A stretch of DNA of 6,113 nt from Candidatus Sigynarchaeota archaeon (GCA_030587505.1 JAUQYY010000116.1:1-6113); one strand, 5' to 3'. Numbered from the stretch's first letter, positions 1 through 5,956 are shown. Numbers and translations: made by a program. The notes: generated by a model from the letters alone, not told the origin.

Positions 1-801
1 TACAATGTTGTCGGTCACCACGCGGACGTAGAGCTTCTTGGTTTTTACGAAGCCTTCATTAATCGCCACTCCCACCGCCAGGGGGTCGTGGAGCGGGCAG
101 CCTCCAAACCTTCTGTGGCCAGGGAAATCGTAGTAGCGGCTTAGTGCGTGGTAGGCGAAGTCAGCTACGGGTGTCCCTGCTTCATGAATTTCTTCGATGT
201 CTTGTTTCGCGAGTATCACTTTGCAGGTCACATCAAGAGGCACGAGTGTGATGGGTAAATCCGAACTGAATATGATCTGCGCTGATTCTGGGTCTGTGTG
301 AATGTTGAACTCCGCGTGTGGAGTCACGTTTCCGGGAACGTTTATCGCTCCCCCCATGATGACCACTTCGATTATCTTCTCGCCTATCGTGGGCTGCACG
401 TTGTAGATTTCCGCCAAGTTCGTTAGGGGTCCGCAGGCGACCAGCGTGATCTCCCCAGGTCTGCGCATAACCTTGGCTATCGTCAGGTGCAGGGCTCCGA
501 TACACCTGTCACTAACGCCGGGAAGGGGGAGGTAGGTGCCCCCCAGTCCGTCCTCGCCGTGAACCATCTCAGCCGTCTGCAGCTCCCTAACCAAGGGCGA
601 GGGCATCCCCGCAGCCACGGGTACGTCCAGCCTGCCCGTGAGTTGCAGTATTCTCAGCGCGTTCTTTGTTGCCTTCTCCAGAGGAACGTTGCCGGCCACC
701 GTGGTTATTGCTTCTAGCTTCACCCTGCCTGATTTCGACGCCAGAATGATGGCCAAAGCGTCGTCTATTCCGGGATCCCCATCATAAATCATTCTTTTCA
801 T
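1..801 (-). CDS. Inosine/uridine-preferring nucleoside hydrolase, C-terminus cut by window edge
   Basis: This enzyme family hydrolyses the N-glycosidic bond of ribonucleosides to free base and ribose, usually in the cytoplasm for nucleoside salvage. I read 267 codons from an ATG at 801 with no stop before the edge; family members are about 305-325 residues, so roughly 40-50 are missing. The Ca2+ site motif DxDPGxDD is at residues 7-14 (D9, D13, D14), with the unusual G8 where T or C is common. Further signatures are HGEDGLG (81-87), CGPLTNLA (124-131), MGGA (149-152), the ribose-binding stretch N158...E164-F-N166, and PLDVT (188-192). H238-D239 correspond to the catalytic His and last Ca2+ Asp of group I enzymes such as the Crithidia hydrolase. 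Spacing between motifs matches that enzyme closely. The start at 801 is chosen over the ATG at 792 because GAGGGG (812-817) lies 10 bases upstream. Substrate preference cannot be read from sequence alone. Confidence 0.95.
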   Translation of the reverse strand, partial: MKRMIYDGDPGIDDALAIILASKSGRVKLEAITTVAGNVPLEKATKNALRILQLTGRLDVPVAAGMPSPLVRELQTAEMVHGEDGLGGTYLPLPGVSDRCIGALHLTIAKVMRRPGEITLVACGPLTNLAEIYNVQPTIGEKIIEVVIMGGAINVPGNVTPHAEFNIHTDPESAQIIFSSDLPITLVPLDVTCKVILAKQDIEEIHEAGTPVADFAYHALSRYYDFPGHRRFGGCPLHDPLAVGVAINEGFVKTKKLYVRVVTDNIV

Positions 802-880
802 TCGGATTCAACCCCTCACTGAGGCCGCGGGCACAGGTGAGATTAGCAAGCCAGGCCACAAGCCCACCCGAAGACCTTCC

Positions 881-889
881 CTTTTTATC
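881..889 (-). promoter_or_regulatory. Possible TATA box for the nucleoside hydrolase
   Basis: On the minus strand the sequence reads AGATAAAAAGG, an archaeal TATA-like box that would put transcription start near 857 and give a leader of about 55 bases. Two other A/T boxes lie further upstream (944-951, TTTTAAAC on the minus strand, and 968-980), so which one is used is uncertain. Confidence 0.25.
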
Positions 890-996
890 TACCCGTGGAC
901 CTCCGCGAAAATGAGTCTCACCAGCAACCCGTACAACCTCTGGTTTAAAAGAAGAGTACAACCCCTTAATAAAAATAATTCATGAACAGGTCTTAA

Positions 997-1006
997 CGGT
1001 GCACCG
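997..1006. promoter_or_regulatory. 10-bp perfect palindrome in the 802-1091 intergenic region
   Basis: CGGTGCACCG is identical to its own reverse complement and lies between the end of the surface-protein gene and the candidate hydrolase promoters. Its size and symmetry would suit a dimeric repressor site, but a palindrome of this length can occur by chance and no second copy was seen. The rest of 802-1091 holds only A/T boxes and an 8-bp direct repeat GTACAACC (931-938 and 956-963). I see no gene there. Confidence 0.2.
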
Positions 1007-1064
1007 GTGGAGAAAAGAGGGTCGAAGACAGCCGGCGGTTCTGAGTAGATGTTGGCATGTTAGC

Positions 1065-1074
1065 AAATAAAAAA
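1065..1074 (-). terminator. T-tract after the surface-protein gene
   Basis: On the minus strand, TTTTTTATTT begins 17 bases beyond the TGA stop at 1092-1094. Archaeal transcription commonly ends at such oligo-T runs without a required hairpin, so this probably separates the surface-protein transcript from the nucleoside hydrolase downstream. Confidence 0.45.
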
Positions 1075-1091
1075 GGGTGAACGGGTGGAGG

Positions 1092-3311
1092 TCACTTCCT
1101 TCTCAGATAAATAGCGACCACAGCTACAGCTACCACGGCAGCTACACATACTATCGCGAGTGGTGGCATCCAATCACTCCAAGGATTGAGTTGCTTTCCG
1201 AGGTAGTATAGAAGAAGCGCTGAGCCACCGGGTCCCAGGATTTCCCATATGCTCATGGGAGAAGCGGTGAGAGCGAAGAGAACCTCGGTCTTCCCCGTGA
1301 GGTTCTGCAGGAAGTTGGTAGCATCCGCGTACACGTAGCACCCTTCAGGACTGTTGGTGGTGTTCAGGGGCACCCACTTGTTAGTGTCCGGGTTATAGGC
1401 GTAGATGTGCAGGTCGTAGGATCTCAGATGCTTCGAAGCGAACTCTGTCATGAAGTAGCGGAAGACTATCACCGCGTTGGACACATTACTGATGTACGCA
1501 CCAACACCAGTGAAAGTGATCCTTACGTATTTGACTACCGGTAGAGCTGGGAGGCTCGACACGCATTCGGGTTGAACCGTGCTCATGTGCATCAGGACAT
1601 CGATGTCGGTTGTTGGGGTAACGTTGAACGCCGCCTCGCTGGCGAGAGACGGGTCGAACATTCTTTGGGTTCCAGAATCTATGCTGGTGGCGAAGGTGAA
1701 GCCGTAATCGAAGAACATCGCTGGGTTGATGCCCTCCTCGCCCATGAGGTTGCTGTTCTCAAGGGTGTACGTTTTGTGGTAGCCTATCAGCGGGAAGTCC
1801 GATTCAGGTGGATACGAGTAGTCGACGTGGACCTCGTATCGGAGAACGATTCCGCTCGTCCTCTCAAAGTAGTAGTTGACCTCAAGCCGAGTAATGTTCA
1901 CAAGGTTGATGTTGTCGGGTGTTATGAAGCTGACCTTCCACGTGTCGTAGACTTGGCCATTTATCACTAGGGGAACATCGGTGAAGATTCGCGCTGATAT
2001 CGGGAACCCGAACACACCTAGGGTGACCTCAGAGTCGGTTGGAACCACCGAGCAGAGGAACGCCGCCATGGTGACCGGGTCGCCCTCCTTTGCGATCATG
2101 GGTAGGAGCACCGGGGTGAACAGGATTGACGACTCGTTTATGTTTCTCAGGTGTCCCTGGCTGACGTTGAAGCTCTCAGTGGTGTTGGCGGAGAGTATGT
2201 GCTGCGGGTTGCTGGTGCCATTGTAGAGCGTGCTGTTCCATTGCTCAAGCAAGCTCCAGATCTGGGGTGGAATCTGCACAGACTCCTTGAGAAATGTTGT
2301 CACGTTGAGCCAGGAGGCTGAAATGTCGTGGAAGGAAACGTTCACATAGCTGTCGGACGTAAGGCTCACTGTCTGAACGCCCAGTCCCCAGCTGCTGTTT
2401 ATGAGGTCGAAGTTAACGCCGACGTAGCCCTCCGCCTTGTAACTGAGCCACTTTCCATTCAGGCTGGGTGACACGGTGCTGCCCGTGTACATTGTCTGAT
2501 TCATGTTGGCCGTTGTCCGAATGTAGTTGCAGGTTGTGTCTTCCAGGTCGAGAATGAAGCTCTGGGCGACGACACCAAGCTCGTCGGGCCCAATGAAGGA
2601 GGCTGAGTAGTACATCGCCAGCGCTATTCCAGAGTTGATCTCGTTGAACGACACGGCGCTCACGGCCCAGCTTACGCCCGAGCTGTCGGTGTACTTGACG
2701 TAGAGTTGGGTCCTCCAAACCTCGTAAACGCCGCTGTCAAGTGGTAGAGTTGTTTTTCCCTTCACTGTCGCATAGACTGGTGTTTCATTATACATAAAAA
2801 TGGGCAAAGTAATCCTGTGCACCGCGCCATACTTCATCAGACCGGGTGGAAGAACAAGCGGCGAGTAGCAGCCACTCTCAAGGGTCGGCTGCCAAGTAGG
2901 TGTTGAGGTATTATACAGTACCCCGTTCTGGTCGTAGTGAGCAGCCTCAAAGGATGTGATGTATATTCCGTAGTATCCCTGCCGGGTTCCGTTACTGTTG
3001 ACCTCTACACGGAACCAACTGTCTGTGGGATTCTTTTCAAACTTCGCAGTGTAGTATCCTTCCTTTGTTTCATTCCCGCTGGATGTGAACGATGTCTGGG
3101 TTGTCGAGTAGTTTAGGGTATCTCCGTCCTGCAGGTAGCTGGTCAGGTCCTTCGACTGGTGCTTGCCGGTGATCAGTGGTAACTGGTTCGTGAGCGCTAG
3201 CGACGAGGGGTACACGTACTGTCCCTGATTCGAAGCAGCCACCGCAGAGACTGTAAACGTGGCGAAAAGCAATGCAATCATTACTAATGCATACACGCCT
3301 GCTTTTTTCAA
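1092..3311 (-). CDS. Large secreted, C-terminally membrane-anchored surface glycoprotein, function unknown
   Basis: I do not recognise a named family. The 739-residue protein has a signal peptide at 1-26 (MKK, then a hydrophobic core, with a likely cut after AVAA) and a single membrane helix at about 716-736 followed by LRRK, so almost all of it should lie outside the cell with a short cytoplasmic tail. Nineteen N-x-S/T sequons (for example N67, N134, N305, N382, N472, N563, N670) suggest heavy N-glycosylation. The body is predicted beta-rich. Two stretches, about 149-236 and 398-498, look like copies of one domain. Residues 560-685 resemble the C-terminal beta-sandwich of archaeal surface proteins, with a YxxxP-D-x-N-K-W-V-P-L segment around 639-649. 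The start is TTG, supported by GAGGT (3318-3322) six bases upstream and by correct placement of the signal peptide. An S-layer-associated, adhesion or substrate-binding role is possible, but nothing decides between them. No catalytic motif was seen. Confidence 0.9.
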   Translation of the reverse strand: MKKAGVYALVMIALLFATFTVSAVAASNQGQYVYPSSLALTNQLPLITGKHQSKDLTSYLQDGDTLNYSTTQTSFTSSGNETKEGYYTAKFEKNPTDSWFRVEVNSNGTRQGYYGIYITSFEAAHYDQNGVLYNTSTPTWQPTLESGCYSPLVLPPGLMKYGAVHRITLPIFMYNETPVYATVKGKTTLPLDSGVYEVWRTQLYVKYTDSSGVSWAVSAVSFNEINSGIALAMYYSASFIGPDELGVVAQSFILDLEDTTCNYIRTTANMNQTMYTGSTVSPSLNGKWLSYKAEGYVGVNFDLINSSWGLGVQTVSLTSDSYVNVSFHDISASWLNVTTFLKESVQIPPQIWSLLEQWNSTLYNGTSNPQHILSANTTESFNVSQGHLRNINESSILFTPVLLPMIAKEGDPVTMAAFLCSVVPTDSEVTLGVFGFPISARIFTDVPLVINGQVYDTWKVSFITPDNINLVNITRLEVNYYFERTSGIVLRYEVHVDYSYPPESDFPLIGYHKTYTLENSNLMGEEGINPAMFFDYGFTFATSIDSGTQRMFDPSLASEAAFNVTPTTDIDVLMHMSTVQPECVSSLPALPVVKYVRITFTGVGAYISNVSNAVIVFRYFMTEFASKHLRSYDLHIYAYNPDTNKWVPLNTTNSPEGCYVYADATNFLQNLTGKTEVLFALTASPMSIWEILGPGGSALLLYYLGKQLNPWSDWMPPLAIVCVAAVVAVAVVAIYLRRK
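1818..2120 (-). repeat. Internal duplication of the surface protein, copy 2 (residues 398-498)
   Basis: This copy starts with FTPVLLPMIAKEG, has VYDTWKVSF (454-462) where copy 1 has VYEVWRTQL, and ends in YYFERTSGIVLRYEV. A tyrosine/aromatic-acidic-x-x-SG-aliphatic-x-L turn followed by a charged strand is typical of LolA/DUF3108-like antiparallel sheet domains. Assignment to that fold is my inference. Confidence 0.4.
2604..2867 (-). repeat. Internal duplication of the surface protein, copy 1 (residues 149-236)
   Basis: This copy starts with YSPLVLPPGL, continues through a VYEVWR strand (196-200 region) and ends in SFNEINSGIALAMYY. The same order of landmarks recurs in copy 2, with F/Y-S/T-P-hydrophobic-LP first and an S-G-I-x-L turn last. 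The similarity is at protein level only; I see no DNA-level repeat, so the duplication would be old. Confidence 0.4.
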
Positions 3312-3362
3312 ATCAAAACCTCACTTTAGATATTAGCGATGTAAATAATGTTATGCATCAAA

Positions 3363-3376
3363 ATTTAAAAACTTTC
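3363..3376 (-). promoter_or_regulatory. BRE/TATA promoter of the surface-protein gene
   Basis: On the minus strand, GAAAG followed by TTTTTAAAT forms a purine-rich BRE plus TATA box. Initiation about 25 bases downstream (near 3342) would give a leader of roughly 30 bases carrying the GAGGT ribosome site at 3318-3322. Confidence 0.5.
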
Positions 3377-3590
3377 TTGCCAGTTTCAAGGTACGAAAAC
3401 CATTAGCAAGGGAGGGTTCAAGGATAAAAAGCGGTGGAAGATCTGATTAGCGAACCCATTTTTCAGCTCGGTATCACACGAGTATAATTTCCTTGGCAGC
3501 CACTCGGAAATTTGTGGAACCATGTTTCGTTTCAAGATTCATCAACTTTTCACCCTCCCTCTTCACGAAAGAGACTTCATCGACAGAGTT

Positions 3591-3596
3591 AAAAAA
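3591..3596 (-). terminator. T-tract behind the intergenic remnant
   Basis: The minus strand reads TTTTTT about 19 bases after the amber codon that closes the remnant at 3615-3716. Its position fits a terminator left over from, or still serving, a short minus-strand transcript. A six-base run alone is weak evidence. Confidence 0.25.
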
Positions 3597-3614
3597 TGAA
3601 AGGGGAAGGTTGGC

Positions 3615-3716
3615 CTACGGCTTTCTTGCGAGAAGCTCGGTCACAGCGTAGTGGAAGCTAACTGTGGCATTGAAGTTAACCCCGGATGCGTTGTGTACAA
3701 CAATGAATGAACTTCG
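3615..3716 (-). pseudogene. Short amber-bounded remnant resembling the surface protein's C-terminal domain
   Basis: The minus strand has 33 sense codons between two in-frame TAG codons (3717-3719 and 3615-3617) with no ATG, GTG or TTG start among them. It ends in FNATVSFHYAVTELLARKP and contains two sequons (N-A-S, N-A-T). With one gap it aligns to residues 608-627 of the neighbouring surface protein (SNVSNAVIVFRYFMTEFASK), with identities at S, V, N, A, F, Y, T and E. The frame stays open upstream to an ATG at 3828-3830 and downstream to a TGA at 3474-3476, so a 118-codon frame with two ambers can be drawn. The upstream part is A/T-rich and looks non-coding. My reading is the eroded tail of a divergent paralogue. 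Chance similarity between beta-rich secreted sequences is the main alternative. Confidence 0.3.
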
Positions 3717-3735
3717 CTATGGGGAGATTGTGTAT

Positions 3736-3747
3736 CTTTTTATAATT
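3736..3747 (-). promoter_or_regulatory. TATA-like box upstream of the remnant
   Basis: The minus strand reads AATTATAAAAAG; a start about 25 bases downstream would fall near 3715, right at the edge of the remnant. Together with the T-tract at 3591-3596 it would bound a transcript of about 120 bases. The box also reads as a TATA-like element on the plus strand (CTTTTTATAATT), but it is over 200 bases from the nuclease start. Confidence 0.25.
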
Positions 3748-3875
3748 GTACCGATTTGACAAATTTTGCGCCACGAAGGATTAACCCACCAAAAAATGAC
3801 GCAACTGAGCAGAAACCAAGGGAAAAGCATAAATGATTCTCATCGTAGAAGTTTTCACGATTCTCTAGAAAAAAA

Positions 3876-3900
3876 TCAAGAAAAATTTTCAAGGAAAAAT
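3876..3900. repeat. A-rich direct repeat with a small inverted repeat, upstream of the nuclease
   Basis: TCAAGAAAAAT (3876-3886) recurs as TCAAGGAAAAAT (3889-3900), and GAAAA-A-TTTTC (3880-3890) is an inverted repeat around one central base. The cluster ends about 10 bases upstream of the nuclease TATA box, where an activator or BRE-flanking site would sit. The rest of 3312-3953 apart from the listed sites shows no gene I can support. Confidence 0.35.
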
Positions 3901-3908
3901 CTTTAGCA

Positions 3909-3918
3909 GATATAATAA
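3909..3918 (+). promoter_or_regulatory. TATA box of the beta-CASP nuclease gene
   Basis: GATATAATAA lies about 36 bases before the TTG start. Initiation roughly 25 bases downstream (near 3939) leaves a leader of about 15 bases that still contains the GGTGA ribosome site at 3943-3947. Confidence 0.5.
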
Positions 3919-3942
3919 GAGTAGGAAATGAAGCTTATTGTG

Positions 3943-3947
3943 GGTGA
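3943..3947 (+). promoter_or_regulatory. GGTGA ribosome site that fixes the nuclease TTG start
   Basis: GGTGA ends six bases before TTG 3954-3956. Its last three bases are also an in-frame TGA, so translation in this frame cannot begin further upstream, and the next residues (DICFLGGAxEVG) are the expected N-terminus of the family. Confidence 0.7.
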
Positions 3948-3953
3948 AGGTGT

Positions 3954-5426
3954 TTGGATATTTGTTTTCTCGGCGGGGCCTATGAGGTTGGAAGAAGCTG
4001 CGTTATGGTGGAATCGGATAACACTAGAATCCTTCTCGACTGTGGAATCAAGCAGGGTGAGCGCACCGAGTATCCGCTTCTAGACATCGTGGAGAGTGTG
4101 GACGCGGTTGTCTTAACCCACGCCCACGTGGATCACTCAGGTGCTCTTCCACTTCTCTTCGCCCAGAACAGGATTTCCGAGGACTTTCAGGGGATTTTTT
4201 GCACTCCTCCCACGCTGGCCCTCTCTCACGTTCTCCTGAGGGACTGTTTGAGGCTCCAGCAGATCGAGTGGGAGAGGTATGGCTCGCCGCCACTCTACAG
4301 CATCGAGGACCTTGTTGAGTGCTTGAACAATTTCAGACCGGTTAACTATCACTCCTCCTTTAACCTTGGGGACTTCACCGTCACGCTTTTCGAGTCGGGG
4401 CACGTGCTCGGAAGCTGTTTTGCGAGGTTAGAGTCCCCCGAAGGAACCCTGATCTACACGGGTGACATCGGCGGGTTCTACAGGAGCAACCATCTCAACC
4501 CAGCCGAAACCGGAGTGAGGTGCGACTGGCTGATTATGGAATCCACCTATGGTGGGACGCTTCAGCACCCCTCCATCAAGCAAGTGCACAACACCCTGAT
4601 TGAGATAATAGAAAATTACTTTGAGGAGCACCCCGCGGGCAAGGTTCTGATACCCGCCTTCTCGTTTGCGAGGAGCCAGGAGATCATGAGGCTCTTCATG
4701 CTCCGCAAACTACCCTACCCCGTGTACTACGATGGCATGATCAAGGACACCCAGCCTGTCTACGACGCCCACGTAGCGTACATGAACGAGGAGGTTAAGA
4801 ACCAGTTCTACCAGACAAGGCAGAACCCGTTCCTCGGAAACTTTACACCCGTCAAGACGATGAAGCAGCGTTGGAGAGTGATACGGGACAAAAAACCGGC
4901 GATAATACTCGCGCCCAACGGGATGCTGAAGGGCGGCTGGTCCCCCTTCTACCTCTCGAAGCTGAACAGTCCTGAGAACCTGCTGCTCTTTGTAAGCTTC
5001 CAGGCGGAGGAGACACCCGGCAGGAGAATACTGGACGGAGAGAAAAAGGTGAAGATCATCCTGCTCAACGATGAGTACGAGTGGAGCGAAGAGGAGCTCG
5101 AGGTAAAAATCACCGTGAAGAGGGTTGAGGGGCTGAGCGGCCACGCCGCGGCGAACGACCTCAGAACCTTCGCCAGGAGCTGCAAGCCCGAGAAAATATT
5201 CCTCGTCCACGGCGAGCCGGAGAGTGTGGAGGCCCTCAGAAGCATGCTTCAGAAGGACAGGATTCTGAGAGACGCGGAAGTAATCGTGCCCAGGATGAAG
5301 GAGCGGTACACGGTGAAACTCGAAACCGCGGGCAAAGAATTGCTAAAGAAAATAGTGGAGAGACTGGACAGCCTGGAGGAGAGGATCTCAAGAATAGAAA
5401 ACAAACTCGGAATCCAGAAGCCCTGA
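3954..5426 (+). CDS. Metallo-beta-lactamase/beta-CASP ribonuclease, archaeal CPSF2-like, with C-terminal coiled coil
   Basis: Beta-CASP nucleases of this group cut RNA at two bound Zn2+ ions. Archaeal members related to eukaryotic CPSF73 act in RNA processing and, for aCPSF1, in transcription termination. The 490-residue protein opens with FLGGAYEVGRS and carries the full catalytic set: D29 (motif 1), H56-x-H58-x-D60-H61 (motif 2), H150 (motif 3), D171 (motif 4), E196 (motif A, MESTYGG), H397 (motif B, GLSGHA) and H419 (motif C, LVHGEP). The beta-CASP insertion spans about 200-390. There are no KH domains in front, which excludes aCPSF1 and points to the shorter aCPSF2 type, usually near 410-430 residues. 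An extra tail at about 458-486 has hydrophobic heptad positions (L464, I467, L471, L474, I478, I481, L485) and should form a coiled coil, plausibly for self-association. RNase J is less likely given the motif C context. It stands alone, divergent from the surface-protein gene. Confidence 0.93.
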   Translation: MDICFLGGAYEVGRSCVMVESDNTRILLDCGIKQGERTEYPLLDIVESVDAVVLTHAHVDHSGALPLLFAQNRISEDFQGIFCTPPTLALSHVLLRDCLRLQQIEWERYGSPPLYSIEDLVECLNNFRPVNYHSSFNLGDFTVTLFESGHVLGSCFARLESPEGTLIYTGDIGGFYRSNHLNPAETGVRCDWLIMESTYGGTLQHPSIKQVHNTLIEIIENYFEEHPAGKVLIPAFSFARSQEIMRLFMLRKLPYPVYYDGMIKDTQPVYDAHVAYMNEEVKNQFYQTRQNPFLGNFTPVKTMKQRWRVIRDKKPAIILAPNGMLKGGWSPFYLSKLNSPENLLLFVSFQAEETPGRRILDGEKKVKIILLNDEYEWSEEELEVKITVKRVEGLSGHAAANDLRTFARSCKPEKIFLVHGEPESVEALRSMLQKDRILRDAEVIVPRMKERYTVKLETAGKELLKKIVERLDSLEERISRIENKLGIQKP

Positions 5427-5454
5427 GCCTCGCGGCTGAGCTGAACTCACCCCT

Positions 5455-5471
5455 TAAAAGTGAAAATAGAA
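5455..5471 (-). terminator. T-rich tract ending the beta-flower transcript
   Basis: On the minus strand, CTATTTTCACTTTTAA lies about 70 bases past the TAG stop at 5543-5545. It is broken by other bases, so it is a weaker candidate than a continuous T-run. It stops short of the nuclease reading frame on the opposite strand. Confidence 0.3.
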
Positions 5472-5502
5472 AGGAAGGAAGAATGTACGGCCGGGTGGCA
5501 GC

Positions 5503-5537
5503 CTTTTTCCTCGAGGATTGAAAGCAAGCCAATTTTT
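5503..5537 (+). terminator. T-tracts ending the nuclease transcript
   Basis: Two plus-strand runs, TTTTT at 5504-5508 and TTTTTGTTT from 5533, lie 78 and 107 bases past the TGA stop. The second runs up against the convergent gene's stop at 5543. Either or both could end transcription of the nuclease gene. Confidence 0.35.
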
Positions 5538-5542
5538 GTTTC

Positions 5543-5908
5543 CTACAGCTCCGAGAAGAAGAACAGGTAGGCTACCACGGCTTTGATGTTTTCCTTCCAG
5601 TTTCCTTCGAGCTGGCCCACTGTTGAGTAGTTACTGTTTGTTATGGAGCCGCTGCTGTTTATGTTCCACAGGGTTGAGTAGCTGCCGTCGGTTATCCTGT
5701 CTATTGACCAGTGACCGACTGTCGAGTGACTGCCGTTTTGAACGCTTCCATCGTCCCTCACGTAGCCAATGGTGCTGTAGCTCGAGTCTTTCACGGTGCC
5801 GTCCTCGTAGATGTAGCCGATGGTGGAATAACTGCCATTCTTTATGGTTCCGGAGTCAATCATTGCAACCGTGCTGTAACTACTATTCTTGATGGTTACA
5901 TCAGCCAC
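5543..5908 (-). CDS. Tandem-repeat protein, 5-fold beta-flower type
   Basis: The 121-residue protein is almost wholly built from a 16-17 residue unit with consensus DG-T/S-I/V-K/T-N/D-S/G-S-Y-S-T-I/V-G-Y-I. Units run from residues 4, 19, 36, 53, 70 and 86. Units 2 and 3 are closest to consensus; units 4 (SHSTVGHW) and 5 (SYSTLWNI) have drifted. A tail at 102-121 carries an amphipathic stretch and FFFSEL. Repeats of SSYSTIGYI followed by a W...FFF tail are what I remember for proteins named '5-fold beta-flower protein', which are common in Bacteroidota and related bacteria and whose function is unknown. No signal peptide is visible, so it is probably cytoplasmic. The GTG start is supported by GGTGA (5913-5917) four bases upstream and by the repeats beginning at once. 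Codon use (AGG, ATA, AAG) matches the neighbours, so if it was acquired from bacteria the event is not recent. It stops with TAG. Confidence 0.85.
   Translation of the reverse strand: MADVTIKNSSYSTVAMIDSGTIKNGSYSTIGYIYEDGTVKDSSYSTIGYVRDDGSVQNGSHSTVGHWSIDRITDGSYSTLWNINSSGSITNSNYSTVGQLEGNWKENIKAVVAYLFFFSEL
5606..5899 (-). repeat. Six coding tandem repeats, about 51-bp period
   Basis: The period is 48-51 bases, corresponding to 16-17 codons. At DNA level the repeats share TAC-AGC/TCC-ACC-ATC/T-GGC-TAC cores, but third positions vary, showing selection on protein rather than recent DNA amplification. Confidence 0.85.
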
Positions 5909-5944
5909 TTAATCACCTTCCCTAGTACAATGTATTGAGAGTAG

Positions 5945-5956
5945 TTTAAATAAAAT
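5945..5956 (-). promoter_or_regulatory. TATA box of the beta-flower gene
   Basis: The minus strand reads TTTATTTAAA, about 40 bases before the GTG start. Initiation near 5925 leaves a short leader with the GGTGA site. The distances mirror those of the nuclease promoter. Confidence 0.45.

Noticed and set aside
233..717. 90-residue minus and 76-residue plus frames inside the nucleoside hydrolase
   Set aside because: They overlap a continuous 267-codon frame with strong family motifs.
802..1091. Search for tRNA, C/D-box RNA or riboswitch
   Set aside because: No cloverleaf, no RTGATGA/CTGA pair and no extended paired structure could be found by eye here or in 3312-3953.
1572..2226. Plus-strand open frames of 132 and 81 residues opposite the surface protein
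   Set aside because: The minus-strand protein is continuous here with signal peptide and anchor at its two ends; the plus-strand frames show no domain, start signal or promoter.
3522..3599. 25-residue plus-strand frame starting MFRFKIHQLF
   Set aside because: No ribosome site or promoter precedes it, and the opposite strand gives an equally plausible peptide; too short to support.
3615..3719. Pyrrolysine or general amber read-through
   Set aside because: Not adopted as the explanation because the beta-flower gene terminates on TAG immediately after its conserved-looking tail, and the frame before 3717 does not look coding.
4710..5210. 166-residue open frame antisense to the nuclease
   Set aside because: It lies entirely opposite a protein with every catalytic motif in place, has no ribosome site, and reads like a complement of a G/C-rich coding frame.
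5606..5899. Regular repeat that might suggest a CRISPR array
   Set aside because: The 51-base period is uninterrupted coding sequence with no separate spacers, and variation falls mainly at third codon positions.
5623..5938. Ser/Cys/Arg-rich plus-strand frames opposite the beta-flower gene
   Set aside because: Their composition is produced by the complement of the tandem repeats; the minus-strand repeat protein is clearly the real product.
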